64,000 bases of DNA from Terfezia claveryi (GCA_015179025.1 WHUX01000005.1:310001-374000), one strand, 5' to 3'; positions 22,074-34,513 are shown, counted from the stretch's first letter. Notes: generated from the sequence alone by a model not told the origin. A program made the numbers and translations.

Positions 22074-25000
22074 ATGACAGCAGACACAATGGCAGACAGT
22101 ATGGTTGACCTCATGGATGATTACGAAGACGAAGCTGGCTCTGAAGAAATCACCAGTGAGGACTGCTGGCAGGTCATCTCCTCCTTTTTTGATGCCAAGG
22201 GTCTTGTTTCGCAACAGCTGGACTCTTTTGATGAGTTTGTGATGTCAACGATGCAGGAGTTAGTGGAGGAGGATTCAGTCCTTACCCTGGATCAAAACAC
22301 ACCTGCGAATGATGACAACATAGTGCTCAGGAGATATGAGATTAAGTTTGAGGATCTTTCCTTGTCTAGACCTTCGATGACTGAAGGAGACGGTCTCACA
22401 GCGCATATGATTCCACAAGAGGCAAGATTGAGGAACCTGACATACTCATCACCTCTATATGTGAAGATGAAGAAGAAGGTGATGATTGCCAGAGAGGTGG
22501 AGGATGACGATATGGAGGAAGATGACGAGGACGGGGCACCAGTGGGAGGGGAGAAGGGCAGGAAACTGTTTTGGGAGACCGAGGCAGGAGGTGAAGACGA
22601 GGAAGGAGTTCAGGTGTTCGTAGGCAAGATGCCAATGATGTTGAAATCTCAGTACTGCAACCTAAAGGGATTCGGCGAATTAGAGCTTTACCAACTTAAC
22701 GAGTGCCCTTATGACCAGGGAGGATACTTTATCATTAACGGATCTGAGAAGGTCTTGATTGCTCAGGAGCGAAGTGCGGCGAACATCGTACAGGTCTTCA
22801 AGAAGGCGCTGCCATCACCTACGCCATTCATAGCAGAAATTCGAAGCGCGGTGGAGAAGGGATCTAGGTTGATAAGTAGTATGCAAATTAAAATGTTTGG
22901 AAAAGTGGATTCAAGAGGTGGTTACGGCCAGACTATCAAGTCGACTCTACCATATATCAAGAGCGATATTCCCGTGGCTATTGTCTTCAGAGCTCTCGGT
23001 GTTATTCCCGACGAAGACATATTGAACCATGTGTGCTATGACCGAAATGATGTGCAGATGTTGGATATGCTGAAGCCATGTTTGGAAGAGGCATTCGTTA
23101 TTCAAAAGAGAGAGATTGCTTTGGATTTCATAGGACGAAGAGGCAGCTCCTCCGGTGTCGCGAAGGACAAACGTGTTCGATATGCAAGGGAAATTTTGCA
23201 GAAAGAGTTCCTACCGCATATTTCCCAGAAGGAAGGAAGTGAAACTAGGAAGGCGTTTTTCTTGGGCTATATGGTTCATCAAATGTTGCTTTGTGCGCTG
23301 GAGCGTAAAGACCCAGACGACAGAGACCATTTTGGAAAGAAGCGTCTTGACTTGGCTGGGCCATTGCTTGCTGGCTTGTTCCGTACATTGTTCAAAAAGC
23401 TCACCAAGGATGTGTACAAGTATCTCCAGAAGTGCGTTGAGAGCAGCAGAGAGTTCAACCTCACATTGGCTGTCAAGTCAACTACCATTACAAATGGTCT
23501 GAAGTATTCCCTTGCTACAGGAAACTGGGGTGAGCAAAAGAAGGCTGCCAGTGCCAGAGCTGGTGTTTCCCAGGTGTTGAATCGATATACTTTTGCTTCT
23601 ACTCTATCACATTTACGTCGGACGAACACACCTATTGGACGAGATGGGAAAATCGCAAAGCCCCGTCAGCTCCACAATACGCATTGGGGCCTCGTCTGCC
23701 CTGCAGAAACTCCAGAGGGTCAAGCTTGTGGTTTGGTTAAGAATTTGTCACTTATGTCTTATGTCTCTGTCGGTACACCTTCTCAGCCTATCGTTGACTT
23801 CATGATGCAACGTAATATGGAGGTCCTTGAAGAATACGAGCCGTCTAGGTCTCCGAATGCGACAAAGATCTTTGTGAATGGTGTGTGGGTCGGTATCCAT
23901 CGTGATCCGGGATTCATTGTTAGGACTATTCAGAAACTTCGACGGCAAGGCCACATTGGTTCCGAGGTTTCTCTGATTCAGGATATTCGTAACAGAGAGT
24001 TCAAGATCTTTACTGATGCGGGGAGAATCTGTCGACCTTTGTTCGTAGTTGACAACGATCCGGCGAGCCCGCGTCGTGGGGAGCTTGTCTTGCAGAAGCA
24101 CCATATCTCAAAGTTGGAGGACGATAGAGATGGTGATGATAGATATGGTTGGCAAGGTCTCTTGACAGATGGTGTGGTGGAATACATTGATGCCGAGGAG
24201 GAGGAGACCGTTATGATCGTGATGACACCTGAAGACCTGGAGACATCGAGGCAGTTCCATGCCGGTTACGAGATCCAGCAGACACTTGACCCTGCGCAGC
24301 GGGTTAAAGGTGCAGTGAATAAATTTGCACATACATGGACTCATTGTGAGATTCATCCAAGTATGATCTTGGGTATCTGTGCCAGCATCATTCCATTCCC
24401 TGATCACAACCAGGTAATTTTCTTGCTTCAGCCAGTGTTCAGTATTGAATATGCTGCTAACACATATAGTCCCCTCGTAACACTTACCAATCTGCTATGG
24501 GTAAACAAGCGATGGGTGTATTCTTAACAAACTACCGAGAACGTATGGATACCATGGCAAACATCCTTTACTACCCTCAGAAACCTCTCGGTACAACACG
24601 TTCCATGGAGTTCCTCAAATTCAGAGAACTGCCCGCTGGACAGAACGCTATTGTGGCTATCATGTGTTACAGTGGTTACAACCAGGAGGATTCCGTCATC
24701 ATGAACCAAAGTTCAATCGATAGAGGCCTTTTCCGATCTCTCTTCTTTAGAACATACATGGACCAAGAGAAACGAATTGGTATGTCTGTGGTGGAAGAGT
24801 TCGAGAAACCTACTCGTGGGAACACATTAAGGCTCAAACATGGTACTTATGACAAGCTTGATGATGATGGGCTGGTTGCTCCTGGTGTGCGTGTTTCTGG
24901 TGAAGATATTATTATTGGCAAGACAGCGCCGATAGCGCCGAATCAAGAAGAGTTGGGGCAAAGAACCAAGTTCCATACGAAGAGGGATGTGTCGACACCG

Positions 25001-25997
25001 TTGAGGAGTACAGAGAATGGTATTGTCGACCAGGTTATGGTGACAACCAACCAGGAGGGTTTAAAGTTTGTGAAGGTCAGGATGAGGACAACGAAGGTTC
25101 CGCAGATTGGAGACAAGTTCGCATCTAGACACGGACAGAAAGGGACGATCGGTATCACGTACAGGAATGAGGACATGCCGTTTACAGCTGAGGGGATTGT
25201 TCCAGATCTTAGTAAGTATTTCCTGGAGAAATTCATGAAGAGGATGGAAGCTTACGATACTGTGATTTACAGTCATCAACCCCCACGCTATTCCTTCCCG
25301 CATGACAATCGCGCATTTAATCGAGTGTCTTCTCTCAAAAGTTTCTTCTCTGCGAGGATTCGAAGGTGATGCCACACCCTTCACCGATGTCACTGTCGAC
25401 TCCGTCTCTACACTCCTCCGTGAGCACGGCTACCAATCCCGCGGGTTTGAAGTCATGTATAATGGACACACAGGCCGAAAGATGGTTGCTCAAGTATTTC
25501 TTGGACCAACATACTACCAGCGTTTGAGGCACATGGTTGACGACAAGATTCATGCTAGAGCGAGAGGGCCAGTACAGATTCTTACTAGGCAACCTGTGGA
25601 AGGTAGAGCGAGAGATGGTGGCCTTAGGTTTGGAGAGATGGAACGTGATTGTATGATTGCGCATGGAGCGGCAGCATTTTTGAAAGAGAGGTTGTTTGAG
25701 GTTTCGGATGCATTTAGGGTCCATGTTTGTGATATTTGTGGGTTAATGACGCCTATTGCGTAAGTTGCTATCCGTACTCCGAGTACTCATTTACTACTAT
25801 TTTCGACCGGAAGCTAACGTGGTGTTGCTTTGAAGAAACCTGAAAAAGAACCTCTTCGAGTGCCGCCCTGTGGTAATAAGACACGTATCTCGCAAGTCCA
25901 TCTTCCCTATGCGGCGAAATTGCTGTTCCAGGAGTTGATGTCGATGAATATCGCGGCAAGGATGTATAGCAAGAGGTCGGGTGTTACTGTGCGATAA
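22074..25997 (+). CDS. RPB2: RNA polymerase II second largest subunit RPB2 (frame break near C-terminus)
   Basis: Second largest catalytic subunit of RNA polymerase II. Exons: 22074-24413, 24470-25211, 25273-25759 and 25836-25997. About 1,240 residues if the frame break is ignored, the normal size. It has the acidic N-terminus ([12 protein letters not shown]), fork-loop and active-site blocks ([72 protein letters not shown]), then [16 protein letters not shown] after the third exon junction, and [15 protein letters not shown]. The zinc site begins VCDICG. In exon 4 the frame reads KKNLFECRP up to 25868, after which the conserved continuation [16 protein letters not shown] lies one base out of phase. 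Left as is, translation stops at 25936-25938, losing the last zinc-binding cysteine and about 40 conserved residues. In an essential single-copy gene a sequence error is the likeliest cause. Confidence 0.95.
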
Positions 25998-26609
25998 TAG
26001 GTTTGAAGTCTTTAGTTACTTATTCTCATATCAACTGGGGAGATGAGAAAGATGTGGTAAAATGCATTGTGGGTTTTTCTCGTTGATAATGTGCTTCATT
26101 TCATGGCTCCTTTGTTATTGTGTTACTGGTACTTTTACTTCTAGGACGTTGATATGAGATACTTCGTTCAGTTTACCTGGCTGGTATGGGGTGGGGAGGA
26201 AACCCCCCGGTCTGATGTTTTTTTTACTTCTTAGTAGTATGGGTGGGTATGGGGGTGAGCAACACCACATTCGCGCTAGCACTCATAGTTTGCGCTCGCT
26301 CTACGTCCGCACTCATATTTTATTGTTTTAGTTAGATCCTTACGACCTTGGTTCATCGAGTTCTAGGGACTCTGCCAGCAATATAGATTCTCCGGTATAC
26401 GAGCATCGCACTCTGTACTGCCAAAACAATTAGAAGTGGACGAGCGCTCTCCCACCCGTCTGGTCCGCTATAGCTCTCCTTGATGCCCCACCTGACTCTC
26501 TCTTAACCTAGACTTTTGAGTAACCTACAATTTGAAGTCTATAGTTGCATAGGTAAAGGGATGGATTGGGTGAATCAAGTGATCAAGGCCAAAGTTCAGG
26601 GTAACCAAC

Positions 26610-26628
26610 ACTGTAGGATTCGAACCCA
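26610..26628 (-). other. tRNA T-arm / box-B-like relic
   Basis: On the minus strand this reads gtgggttcgaatcctac, a perfect T-arm with a five-pair stem and TTCGAAT loop, matching the pol III box B. I could not fold a matching acceptor stem, D-arm or anticodon arm in the flanks; the stretch 20-60 bases upstream (ttggctgtttgaggg) is only a poor box A. A tRNA-derived SINE relic or dead tRNA is possible; chance is also possible. Confidence 0.3.
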
Positions 26629-26983
26629 CCTTTGTATTACCCTCAAACAGCCAAATCAACCGTGATCAACCGCGCCCCCAAAGTTTTCTTGAATCTCTGA
26701 AAAAGCGCCCACACGCTGGTTTTACGTGAAAAATATGAGGGAAGAAAATTTTTTTTTCCATATTCGAACATTCCCATATGTTGGAGTTTGAAAATAGGCA
26801 GGTGTCATTAGGTGCAATACAATATTATCCTGTAAGGGAGTAATGCAGAGGTAGGGAAAAGGGAGGAAGGGGGGTTAGATGAGATTTCGGGAATGAGTGT
26901 TTTATACTTGTGTTGAAAAATTATATATAGTTTTGCAGCTTGTGTAGCCAAATCGATACTGATTTCTGAAATATGAGTCCGCT

Positions 26984-26988
<5 letters not shown>

Positions 26989-27025
<37 letters not shown>
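26989..27025 (+). repeat. (CT)n dinucleotide microsatellite
   Basis: About 18 perfect CT units. Confidence 0.95.
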
Positions 27026-27026
<1 letters not shown>

Positions 27027-27251
27027 TGTGACAATTTTATTTTATTTTTTTTATTTTTATTTTTATTTTTTGTTATACCTTCATAGAGTAAGGGGGATGT
27101 CAACAGAGAAAGAGAGAAAAAGAGAGAGAGAGGAATCTAATTAACGAGAACCAACACTGGTTCTGATCTCCAGATGTTCAAAAAATCTCTGAGAGTCGCG
27201 CTTTCCATTCCTTCCTTACTTGAACCACCCTCCCTCGCGCACCGAGGGATT

Positions 27252-27292
27252 TTTTAATTTTTTTTTAATTTTTTTTTTTTTTTTTTTTTTTA
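27252..27292 (+). repeat. Poly-T tract
   Basis: Nearly pure T run of about 40 bases interrupted by a few A. Confidence 0.9.
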
Positions 27293-28405
27293 GAATTAAC
27301 CCTGAGATCCCACCACCCAAAGAAACCTTTATGAGGATGTCAAAATGCGACCTCCGTGATTTTCCGAAAAACACAAAGCAACTTCCCCCCCTCCGGCGGT
27401 GCCTCCGTCGCTGTCGCTCTGCTCTTGAATGATGATGAACTTAACGGTTGCAGAGAGCTATGGGGGCTGGGGCTTTTTTTGGTCCGCCATTGTTCGTGAT
27501 GGTGTTGTGTTGACTTTGGGAGTTCTTACGCCGATCGGTGCTGGCCTACAGCAACAACCAATACGGCGCCAGGGTCAATTGGTAGTTAGATATCTCTACG
27601 GAATATATCAGGTGCAGACAGACGCATATCATGTATTTTTCCAAAATGTATGATAAATACAATAGACACAACACAACGCTCAATCGAACCAACTCTCCAT
27701 CCCCATACCTAAATCTACCGGCGCAGGAAAGGAAAATACAAATACCATCTATACGCCCTCCTCCACTTTCCACCCTCTGTCCCTCTACATCCCAATCCCT
27801 CTTTACCCACCACCCCTCCACACATCTACGAGAACATAACATACGGGTAATATCCGCCCTAATAAACGTATGGTAGTCAAACAAACGGCTCAAATCTGAC
27901 CAAACCACTGAAATCGCAATATCCTGATCCCTAGTTCTTACTCTACGTGAAACCCATAACACCCTTCTCCGTGATAAGCACCAACAACCCTCTCAACCTC
28001 CTCTGAATTCATCCTTACGGCCAGTGGTAGCAATCTATAGTCCAATATCCTCAGCAATGGCACAGTAGTGCCGTCAAGGCAGAGGAGAAGGAGAAGCTGA
28101 GCTTTTAGCATCTCTCAACCTCGGACTCGGTGACGGTACTGAGACAACTCGCGGACAGCTGCCGTTACCCTGAGGTACACATACAAGGAACCCATATATT
28201 CTCCGAGTCTGAACCCTTCTCTCAGCAGACCATCAAAACAATCATCATACAGACACATACAAATCCAACAACACCACCAAACAGAAAGCCTAAGTAGAAG
28301 AAGATATAGATATCAACCGTCCACTGCAGAAGACAAAACCAAGACCAAAAAAGGCCAGAAAAAATTAACAAGCGGTCCATGTGAACACCGCCACCAACAC
28401 TAGCC

Positions 28406-30496
28406 TTACGCCTCCTCCTCCACTCCCCCCATCTCCTCAATCCTCTCCAACTCCTCCAAATCATTAAAGATACTCTCACTAGGTATCCTCGTCATATCCT
28501 TATCAAACACCGGCGCAATTGTCTCCTTCCACCTCTTTCTCCTCTCCATCAACGTCCTAGCTTGATCACCAATTCCCAGTCTCGCTTGCGCAACTCCTGC
28601 CCCATTAGGCACGACCTTCTTCTTCTTGGGCTTGAAGTTCCGTGTGCGTTTCGTGTAGGCTTGCTCAACCTATATCGCGAAACCACGGTTAGCCAGAAAC
28701 CAGAAGAAAGGATACTTATGGGGCGAAGCCGTACCTGCTTATCCAAGTCCTCCAAAATAGTCGCATACTCCTGATATGCCAACTGATCGCTCAACATACT
28801 CGTCAACCTCGCCTTTCTCGCTCCATTCAGAATGCTCTGTTTCCTTAACTCCTTCTGCAACGCTCTCAACCTCGCAGAGACCTCGTCATCCTGCTGCTCA
28901 TCCCAGTTCGGCTCCTGCTCATTCGGCTCCCACAGCCCAAAATACTTGAGTTCACGCTTCATGGCCTCCTCAATAGCCGTGTAATTCGGTTTTCCATGGG
29001 TGGATTTCCAACTAGGGTCTTGATGGCCAGGGAGGGTGGTAGCGCTGGATTGATCCTTCTTATTGGTGTTGTCGTCATTGTTGGTTTCCCCATTGGCACC
29101 TTCGTGGGATTCGTATGCACTGTCTTCAACAACCATGCCTGCGAGAATGCGCGAAATGAGTGGCCCGAGGGCGAGTTCTTCTTTTTCGAGGATTTCGTCA
29201 CCGATTTCACTTGGGTCGCCCTTGGGCCCAGGGCCTGTGGTTAGCTGAGGTGGGGCAGAGGAAGCAAATGTCGGAGTCTCGTCCTGTGCCCATGTTTCTG
29301 AGTAGTGCGGACCAAGAGGTGGTATTATGTAGCAGTTGGTCCTGTCGCCCTGTTATATTGTGGTTCCCACATGTCAGAAAGTGTCCCCCCATCCCCAAGG
29401 TGCCAACAAGAAAGAAATGGCTTACCCGCTCCCTCAAAAAGGCCAGATCCTCCTCTGTAAAATTCCGGAAATAGGGCTCTATATATGATGTAAAGGTAAG
29501 ATGGGCCACCTGGTTCTGTGGTTTTGCGTTTGTGAAATCCATATCTGGTGGATCTCCAGCCTGGAGATCTGAGAGGTCCATCTTCGGGAAATCTGAAACC
29601 TGATATATCCGCCGGCGTTCTTCTACCGAGGTTTCCGGGGTTACCTCCTCGATATGGTAGATGGTATCATCATTTTCAAAGTAGTCGTAGACGATGGCAG
29701 GGGGAAGAGGGGATGGTTGTCGGTCTGATTCCGAGGAGGATGAATATATCGAGGGGGAACGTGAGCGTTTTTTGCCCATGGTGTCTTCGTCAGGACTGTC
29801 GGTTTTGCGTTTCTTGGTTCTCTTGTCATCTGTAGATAGTGACACCCAGTCAGCCTATGGTCTAGCAACGGTATCTATCCCGCTCCATGTAATGAATCAC
29901 AATATATACTCACCGCTCAAAGAGTCCGGGGCTTGGCTGGTGAGCTGGTGAGCACCGTGCGTCGGGGGATGTTTACTAGTGTGGCCGTGGTGATGCTTAT
30001 CCTTATCCCTGTCCTTCTTCCTCCTATCACCCTCTCGCGCTCTCCTCTCTTCTCGATCTCTCCTCTTGCGCTCCAACTTCTCCCTCTCCTCCTCTTCCCG
30101 CTCCTTGCATTCCCTCTCTTCAACCTTCTTCCTCTCCACCTGCTCTGTGAGTTCTGCCATCCTCGTTCTGTACGACTCAGCCTGCCTGGCCGCACTGGAG
30201 CTCAAAGCCTTCAGGTCCTCTTTGAGTGCAGTTAGAGTCACCGATGCCGGGATGGATGGGTCATTAGCGGGGGCGTATTTATCGAGGATATCGCTGTAAG
30301 ACAGCTGTGGGGACAAGCTCAGCTCGCCAGACATGAGAGTATTCTCGGACATTGCGGTACTTGCGGGCGTCGTGTTCCTACTACGGCTCTGGCGGTTCGA
30401 GTCCTTGGACGAGGGTCCGCCTAGGGCATCTCGCGCTCCTCCGGCTGCACCCCCTCCTCCGCCGCGTGTCTTGCCCTTTCCTTTGCCGGCAGGCAT
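28406..30496 (-). CDS. NGG1: SAGA/ADA histone acetyltransferase adaptor Ada3 (Ngg1)
   Basis: Subunit of the histone acetyltransferase module (Gcn5-Ada2-Ada3-Sgf29) of SAGA in the nucleus. Exons on the minus strand: 30496-29914, 29829-29426, 29349-28735 and 28669-28406, giving 621 residues. The N-terminal third is low complexity with a Gly stretch and a Lys/Arg/Glu-rich helix (about residues 110-175). The conserved Ada3 domain follows: [63 protein letters not shown] and [18 protein letters not shown], then a basic [13 protein letters not shown] and [15 protein letters not shown] end. All junctions are in phase with GT-AG sites. It starts divergently from the RING gene. Confidence 0.94.
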
Positions 30497-31573
30497 GCTG
30501 CTGTGGGGTCGGGGCAGGAACGAGAGGGGCCGGTGAGGCTTTTTGCCGAATTGGCTGGTGGAGCGGTTCTTTAGTAGCACAGCTGCGTTTGAGAAGCGGC
30601 GTGAGTCGAGCAAGAGGACCGGTAGGCAGTCACCTGAAGAGTAGATGGCCACACACTTGACGCGCGGGCAGGTACAGTACGTATAGTTGGTGGAGGAGGC
30701 TGGTGGGCGGTGGTGTGCTGGGTATGCTGAGTTGAAACAATGGGCCCAATTGCACCTATTATTGTACTGTACACCTCCTGTAGGTACAGGTACCCAGCGC
30801 AGCTGAGTCAGCTGGCCTTCCAAGTAAACCACGTGACCCACCGCCAAGGCCCTGCTCGACCGCTCTGCCAATTCAAGGGTTCGGTGTCTGCCTCATCACG
30901 AAACGAACCCGGGGCCCCCTTCCCCCCGCGATGCTGCTCGTTCTGATCCCGCAAATTGCGTTCGTCGAGCGAAGCCGCCCGCGATGGCGGCCACAACGTC
31001 TGCCAGCGCCTGCCAACACTGCCAACACTGCCAACACTGCTGCCACCCCGCGCACTCTTGGTCCGTCAAGACTTGTGCCCCGGAACAGCCCATCCTGCCA
31101 AGTTCGCCGAGACTTGGACGCCTGCTCGGCGCCCAATACAAAGATGGTACGCTCCGGGTCCGTTTCCTCTTCATATTTTGCCCGAGACGAACAAAAGGTT
31201 GCCCTGCTTGCCGCCGGGGAGACACCGTGGAAGAGAGAGGTCGGTGCAAGACGGTGCTAAGAACTCGACGTGCAAGGAGGCCCGCTGCATGGCCGGGCGC
31301 CCTTATCGATCGTCCCCCCACCCCATCTGCCTTCCTCCCCAGATAAGCACATTCCAAACCGTTTCACTGCAATTTCTCCACCCTCAGGGACCCGGGTAAC
31401 CAAACTCTGCTGCTTCCCAGCAGAAAGGCCAATTGTTCGTGATTTTTTGTTGCGGGGCGTGGCAGTACGAGCCGGCCCGATCGACGCTGACGCTGTACCT
31501 GATGGGTATGTAACCCGCTCACCTGCCGTGCTTGAGGTGGCATCAAACTGATTTTCCATTTCCAATACTTTAG
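30497..31573. other. Divergent region upstream of ADA3 and the RING-H2 gene; probably holds the RING gene's first exon
   Basis: About 1.1 kb, GC-richer than its surroundings. It must contain the ADA3 promoter and the unlocated N-terminal exon(s) of the RING protein. A candidate exon ends at a GTATGT donor near 31505, but its phase does not fit the next exon, so I do not call it. A short tandem repeat (31012-31042, unit ccaacactg) is present. Confidence 0.45.
31012..31042 (+). repeat. Tandem repeat, unit ccaacactg, about 3.5 copies
   Basis: Direct copies of a 9-bp unit in the region between ADA3 and the RING gene. Confidence 0.85.
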
Positions 31574-33402
31574 CTGCGCATGGAATCAAGTCGTCCGTTT
31601 ACATTCTCCCAAATCCAGATTCTTCGGAAGTACACCACAGAGATTTGAATAATATAACGGTTGCACAGGTTCGCCCGGTTCCTGCATCCCTGTTGCAGCA
31701 ACGTGCGTTGGTGACTGACCAGGCGACTTTTGATGAGTAGAGGAACTTGACCTTTCGACTGAACATCACTCGTGACATTCTCACTCTATGGCTCGGCCCG
31801 GCACAGCGTGGCGATGACATTTCGGGTCTTGCCTATGTTCCCACCATAGACCATAATGACCAATGCTATCATGGTCGTGTTCCAGAAAATGCTACCCAAC
31901 TCGATGACCTGCCACCTCTCAACTTTGATGTGATAGGCTATGCACCATGGGTCAGTAAGTCCTGCTCGCGGCGCTTTTTGGATTCGGCTGCTGCCGACAA
32001 GGGAAACACAAGGGCAATGGTGTTTTACACGGTTACAAACGGCAAAAAGTCTGCTGTGATGCCTACACACGAAGATCCAATGTGGGACATTGGCCCGCAC
32101 GACTACCAATTCCCCATATATGCCATCAATGGGGTAGATGGGGAGCCTCTGATGGAAAAGGTTGCCAAATATTCGAGAAACATTACGGATATCTGGGACA
32201 GCCCTAGCCTTAAGGATACATATGATATTGGAGATTACGCTAGGGTTTATATAGAGGTTGATACCGGTATGTTGGGCGTTGTCTCGAGTGAGCTTGCATA
32301 GGTCGCTTACGTCCCAGTTGAGCTTTAAATGCTAATCATGTATAGGCCCTTGGAATCCATTGCCTGGGCTTTGGCTGTTCTTGTTGATTGTCCTTGGTGT
32401 GTTGCTTGTTATCTTGGGCTTGACGTCAGTGGCTATGCACTGGATACAGTATCGACGTCGGGTGACCCTCCGACGGAGGTTGGCTAGTGGCGAGGTGGAT
32501 CTAGAGACTATGGGCGTTAAACGCTTGACGGTGCCTTTGGTAATTCTTAGACAATTCCCAATAAGGACATATCAAGCCCCTCGAAGTCAGTCACCGTCTC
32601 CAGAACCCCACACAATCGCGATAGAAAAGGAACACTGCTGGGCATCATCCACGGCGTCATCATCACAAAGCTCACGGCCACAAACCCCGCCTCCAGAAGG
32701 ACTAAATTATGCCGCGCCATCTCCACCTCTCCCACCTTCACCAATCACCACCATCACCACCACGCCTATCACACCTCTCCCACCCTCATCACAAATTTCC
32801 ACCACACCTCTATCTGATACCCCAGCCCTTCCCACGCGTTTACGCAAACAAACTGTGCCATCTGTCTGGAAGAATTAGAGTCTGGCGTCTCTACCGTCAA
32901 AGAACTACCCTGCCTACACATTTTCCACCCAGAATGTATCGACGCCCACCTCAGCGCAAACTCTAGTCTTTGTCCCCTCTGCAAGGCAAGCGCATTGCCA
33001 AAGGGATATGTTCCGGCGAATTTGACAAATCAGACTGTGCGGAGAGAGAGGAACATGCGGAGAAGGAGGGAGAGACATGCGGGGAGGAATGCTAATGGGA
33101 GGAACAGGGGGTGGATGAATGCGTTTGCATTGCCGAGCTATGTGGCGAGGAGGTTTGGTAGTGGGCGGGCGGGGGGGATACGGAGGCGAGTGGGGATGGG
33201 CAAGGAGATGGCCAGGGGAGGGGAGGGAGGAGTTTCCCGGAGTTTACAGGTGTGGCACCGACACAGGAAGAGGAGGATGAGGAATGGAGGAATATGTCAT
33301 TGTGTAAGGTCCTCCCCCTGTTGCGCTTTTGGACCTTGTGTGCGCTGACAGCCTTGGTTTATTGTAGTGAGACGATTCTTGAAGCAGGCGTTTCCTCGTT
33401 GA
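31574..33402 (+). CDS. Membrane RING-H2 E3 ubiquitin ligase (PA-TM-RING type), start not located, frame broken in places
   Basis: Membrane-anchored ubiquitin ligase of the kind with a lumenal PA-like domain, one helix and a cytosolic RING. Segments: 31574-31668 (SSVYILPNP), 31741-32266 (lumenal part with FPIYAINGVDG and DYARVYIEVDT), and 32346 onward with a transmembrane helix (LWLFLLIVLGVLLVILGL), a basic stop-transfer (RRRVTLRRRLASGEVDLE) and KRLTVP. A Ser/Pro/Thr-rich linker follows. The RING-H2 finger at about 32852-32990 reads CAICLEEL, ELPCLHIFHPECID and LCPLCKA, all eight ligands present, then ALPKGYVPANLTNQTVRRER. The frame between linker and RING is off by one base at about 32851. 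A second shift is needed near the G run 33170-33180 (or an intron 33159-33249) to reach EEEDEEWRNMS. The end is RRFLKQAFPR after an intron at 33304-33367. An in-frame TAG at 31738 must be removed by an intron. Confidence 0.75.
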
Positions 33403-34471
33403 TGATAACTAGGCGGGGGGAAGCACTTTCCTGTATTTGAGTTGACATCCACATTTTTATTATTTTTTATTTTTATTCATTTTCCTCCCTCCCGGTCTGG
33501 TTGTTTTTTTTTTTTCCTACTATGGCTGTTGGGCCGTTGAGCGGTTTGGGCACCTTTTTTATTTTTTTTTCCTTTTTTTCATTTTTTCTTTGTCCTTTTT
33601 TCTCCCTTTGCCTTTACCATGAATGTGGGGGACATTGGGAAATGGCGTTTTATGATTTGCAGTTGCAGTTTTTTTTTTTCCGTTTTTTTTTTTCTCTTTT
33701 TCTTTTTCTTTTTCTTTTTTATTCGGCTTGAGGGATGATGGGATTGGAGGTTGTGGTGGGTCTGGCTAAAACGGAGTCTCTGTGGGAGGAATTTTTTTGT
33801 TCATGATGCATTCGTAGTATATATGCAGTATGTATGGGTCTGTCTGTACCAGGCTGAGGACAATTGGATATTGCACTGACTGAGCACGATACGGTACATA
33901 ACAATCACTGTAGTATAGACCAAGACTGCAAACTGTGGAACAGTAGAAAGAAACAGGAAAGGCAACGGCTTGCGGCAAGAAGAAACAATTTTCCCCACAA
34001 GACCACACATTAGAACTGAATTTGCCAGCAACTGCGACAACACAGCGAGAGTATCTCCCTCTAAGTATACCGCACAATGGCGAAGTAAGAAGTGAGAAGT
34101 CGAGGTATATATACATATATATATAGAGAGCCTTTGCAGCATCTATCAAGGTTACCTACTTCTATACACTGTATCTAGGTATGTACATATAAACCAGCTA
34201 TATATATATATCTATCTATACACTGATATTTATATATTTTAGTTGCTTTTCCTTTGTTTTTCCTTTTCCTTTTTTTTTTTTTTTTTTCTTTGCTGTTTAT
34301 TTTTGGTGCTACATATCAGTTCTATAATAATACTCCATACCGTAAACAAAATATCCACACGGTAAGATAAGATACATACCCTACTTAGCTATACCTATAC
34401 CTTATCTATATCCACACGTCTCTGCCATACCTAAGGCGCGGAGGGGTTCGAGTAAAAAGGCCCCAGAGTAT

Positions 34472-34513
34472 ACAGCACAGCACAGCACAGCACAGCACAG
34501 CACAGCACAGCAG
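34472..34513 (+). repeat. (CACAG)n pentanucleotide repeat
   Basis: About eight perfect tandem copies. Confidence 0.95.

Larger units (their letters stand above)
25998..28405. other. Long convergent intergenic region between RPB2 and ADA3
   Basis: About 2.4 kb without a recognisable protein gene. It contains a tRNA-like T-arm (26610-26628), a (CT)n microsatellite (26989-27025), T-rich runs (27030-27070) and a long T tract (27252-27292). Open stretches here (for example 27546-27962 minus) lack homology or plausible splice context. Confidence 0.5.
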
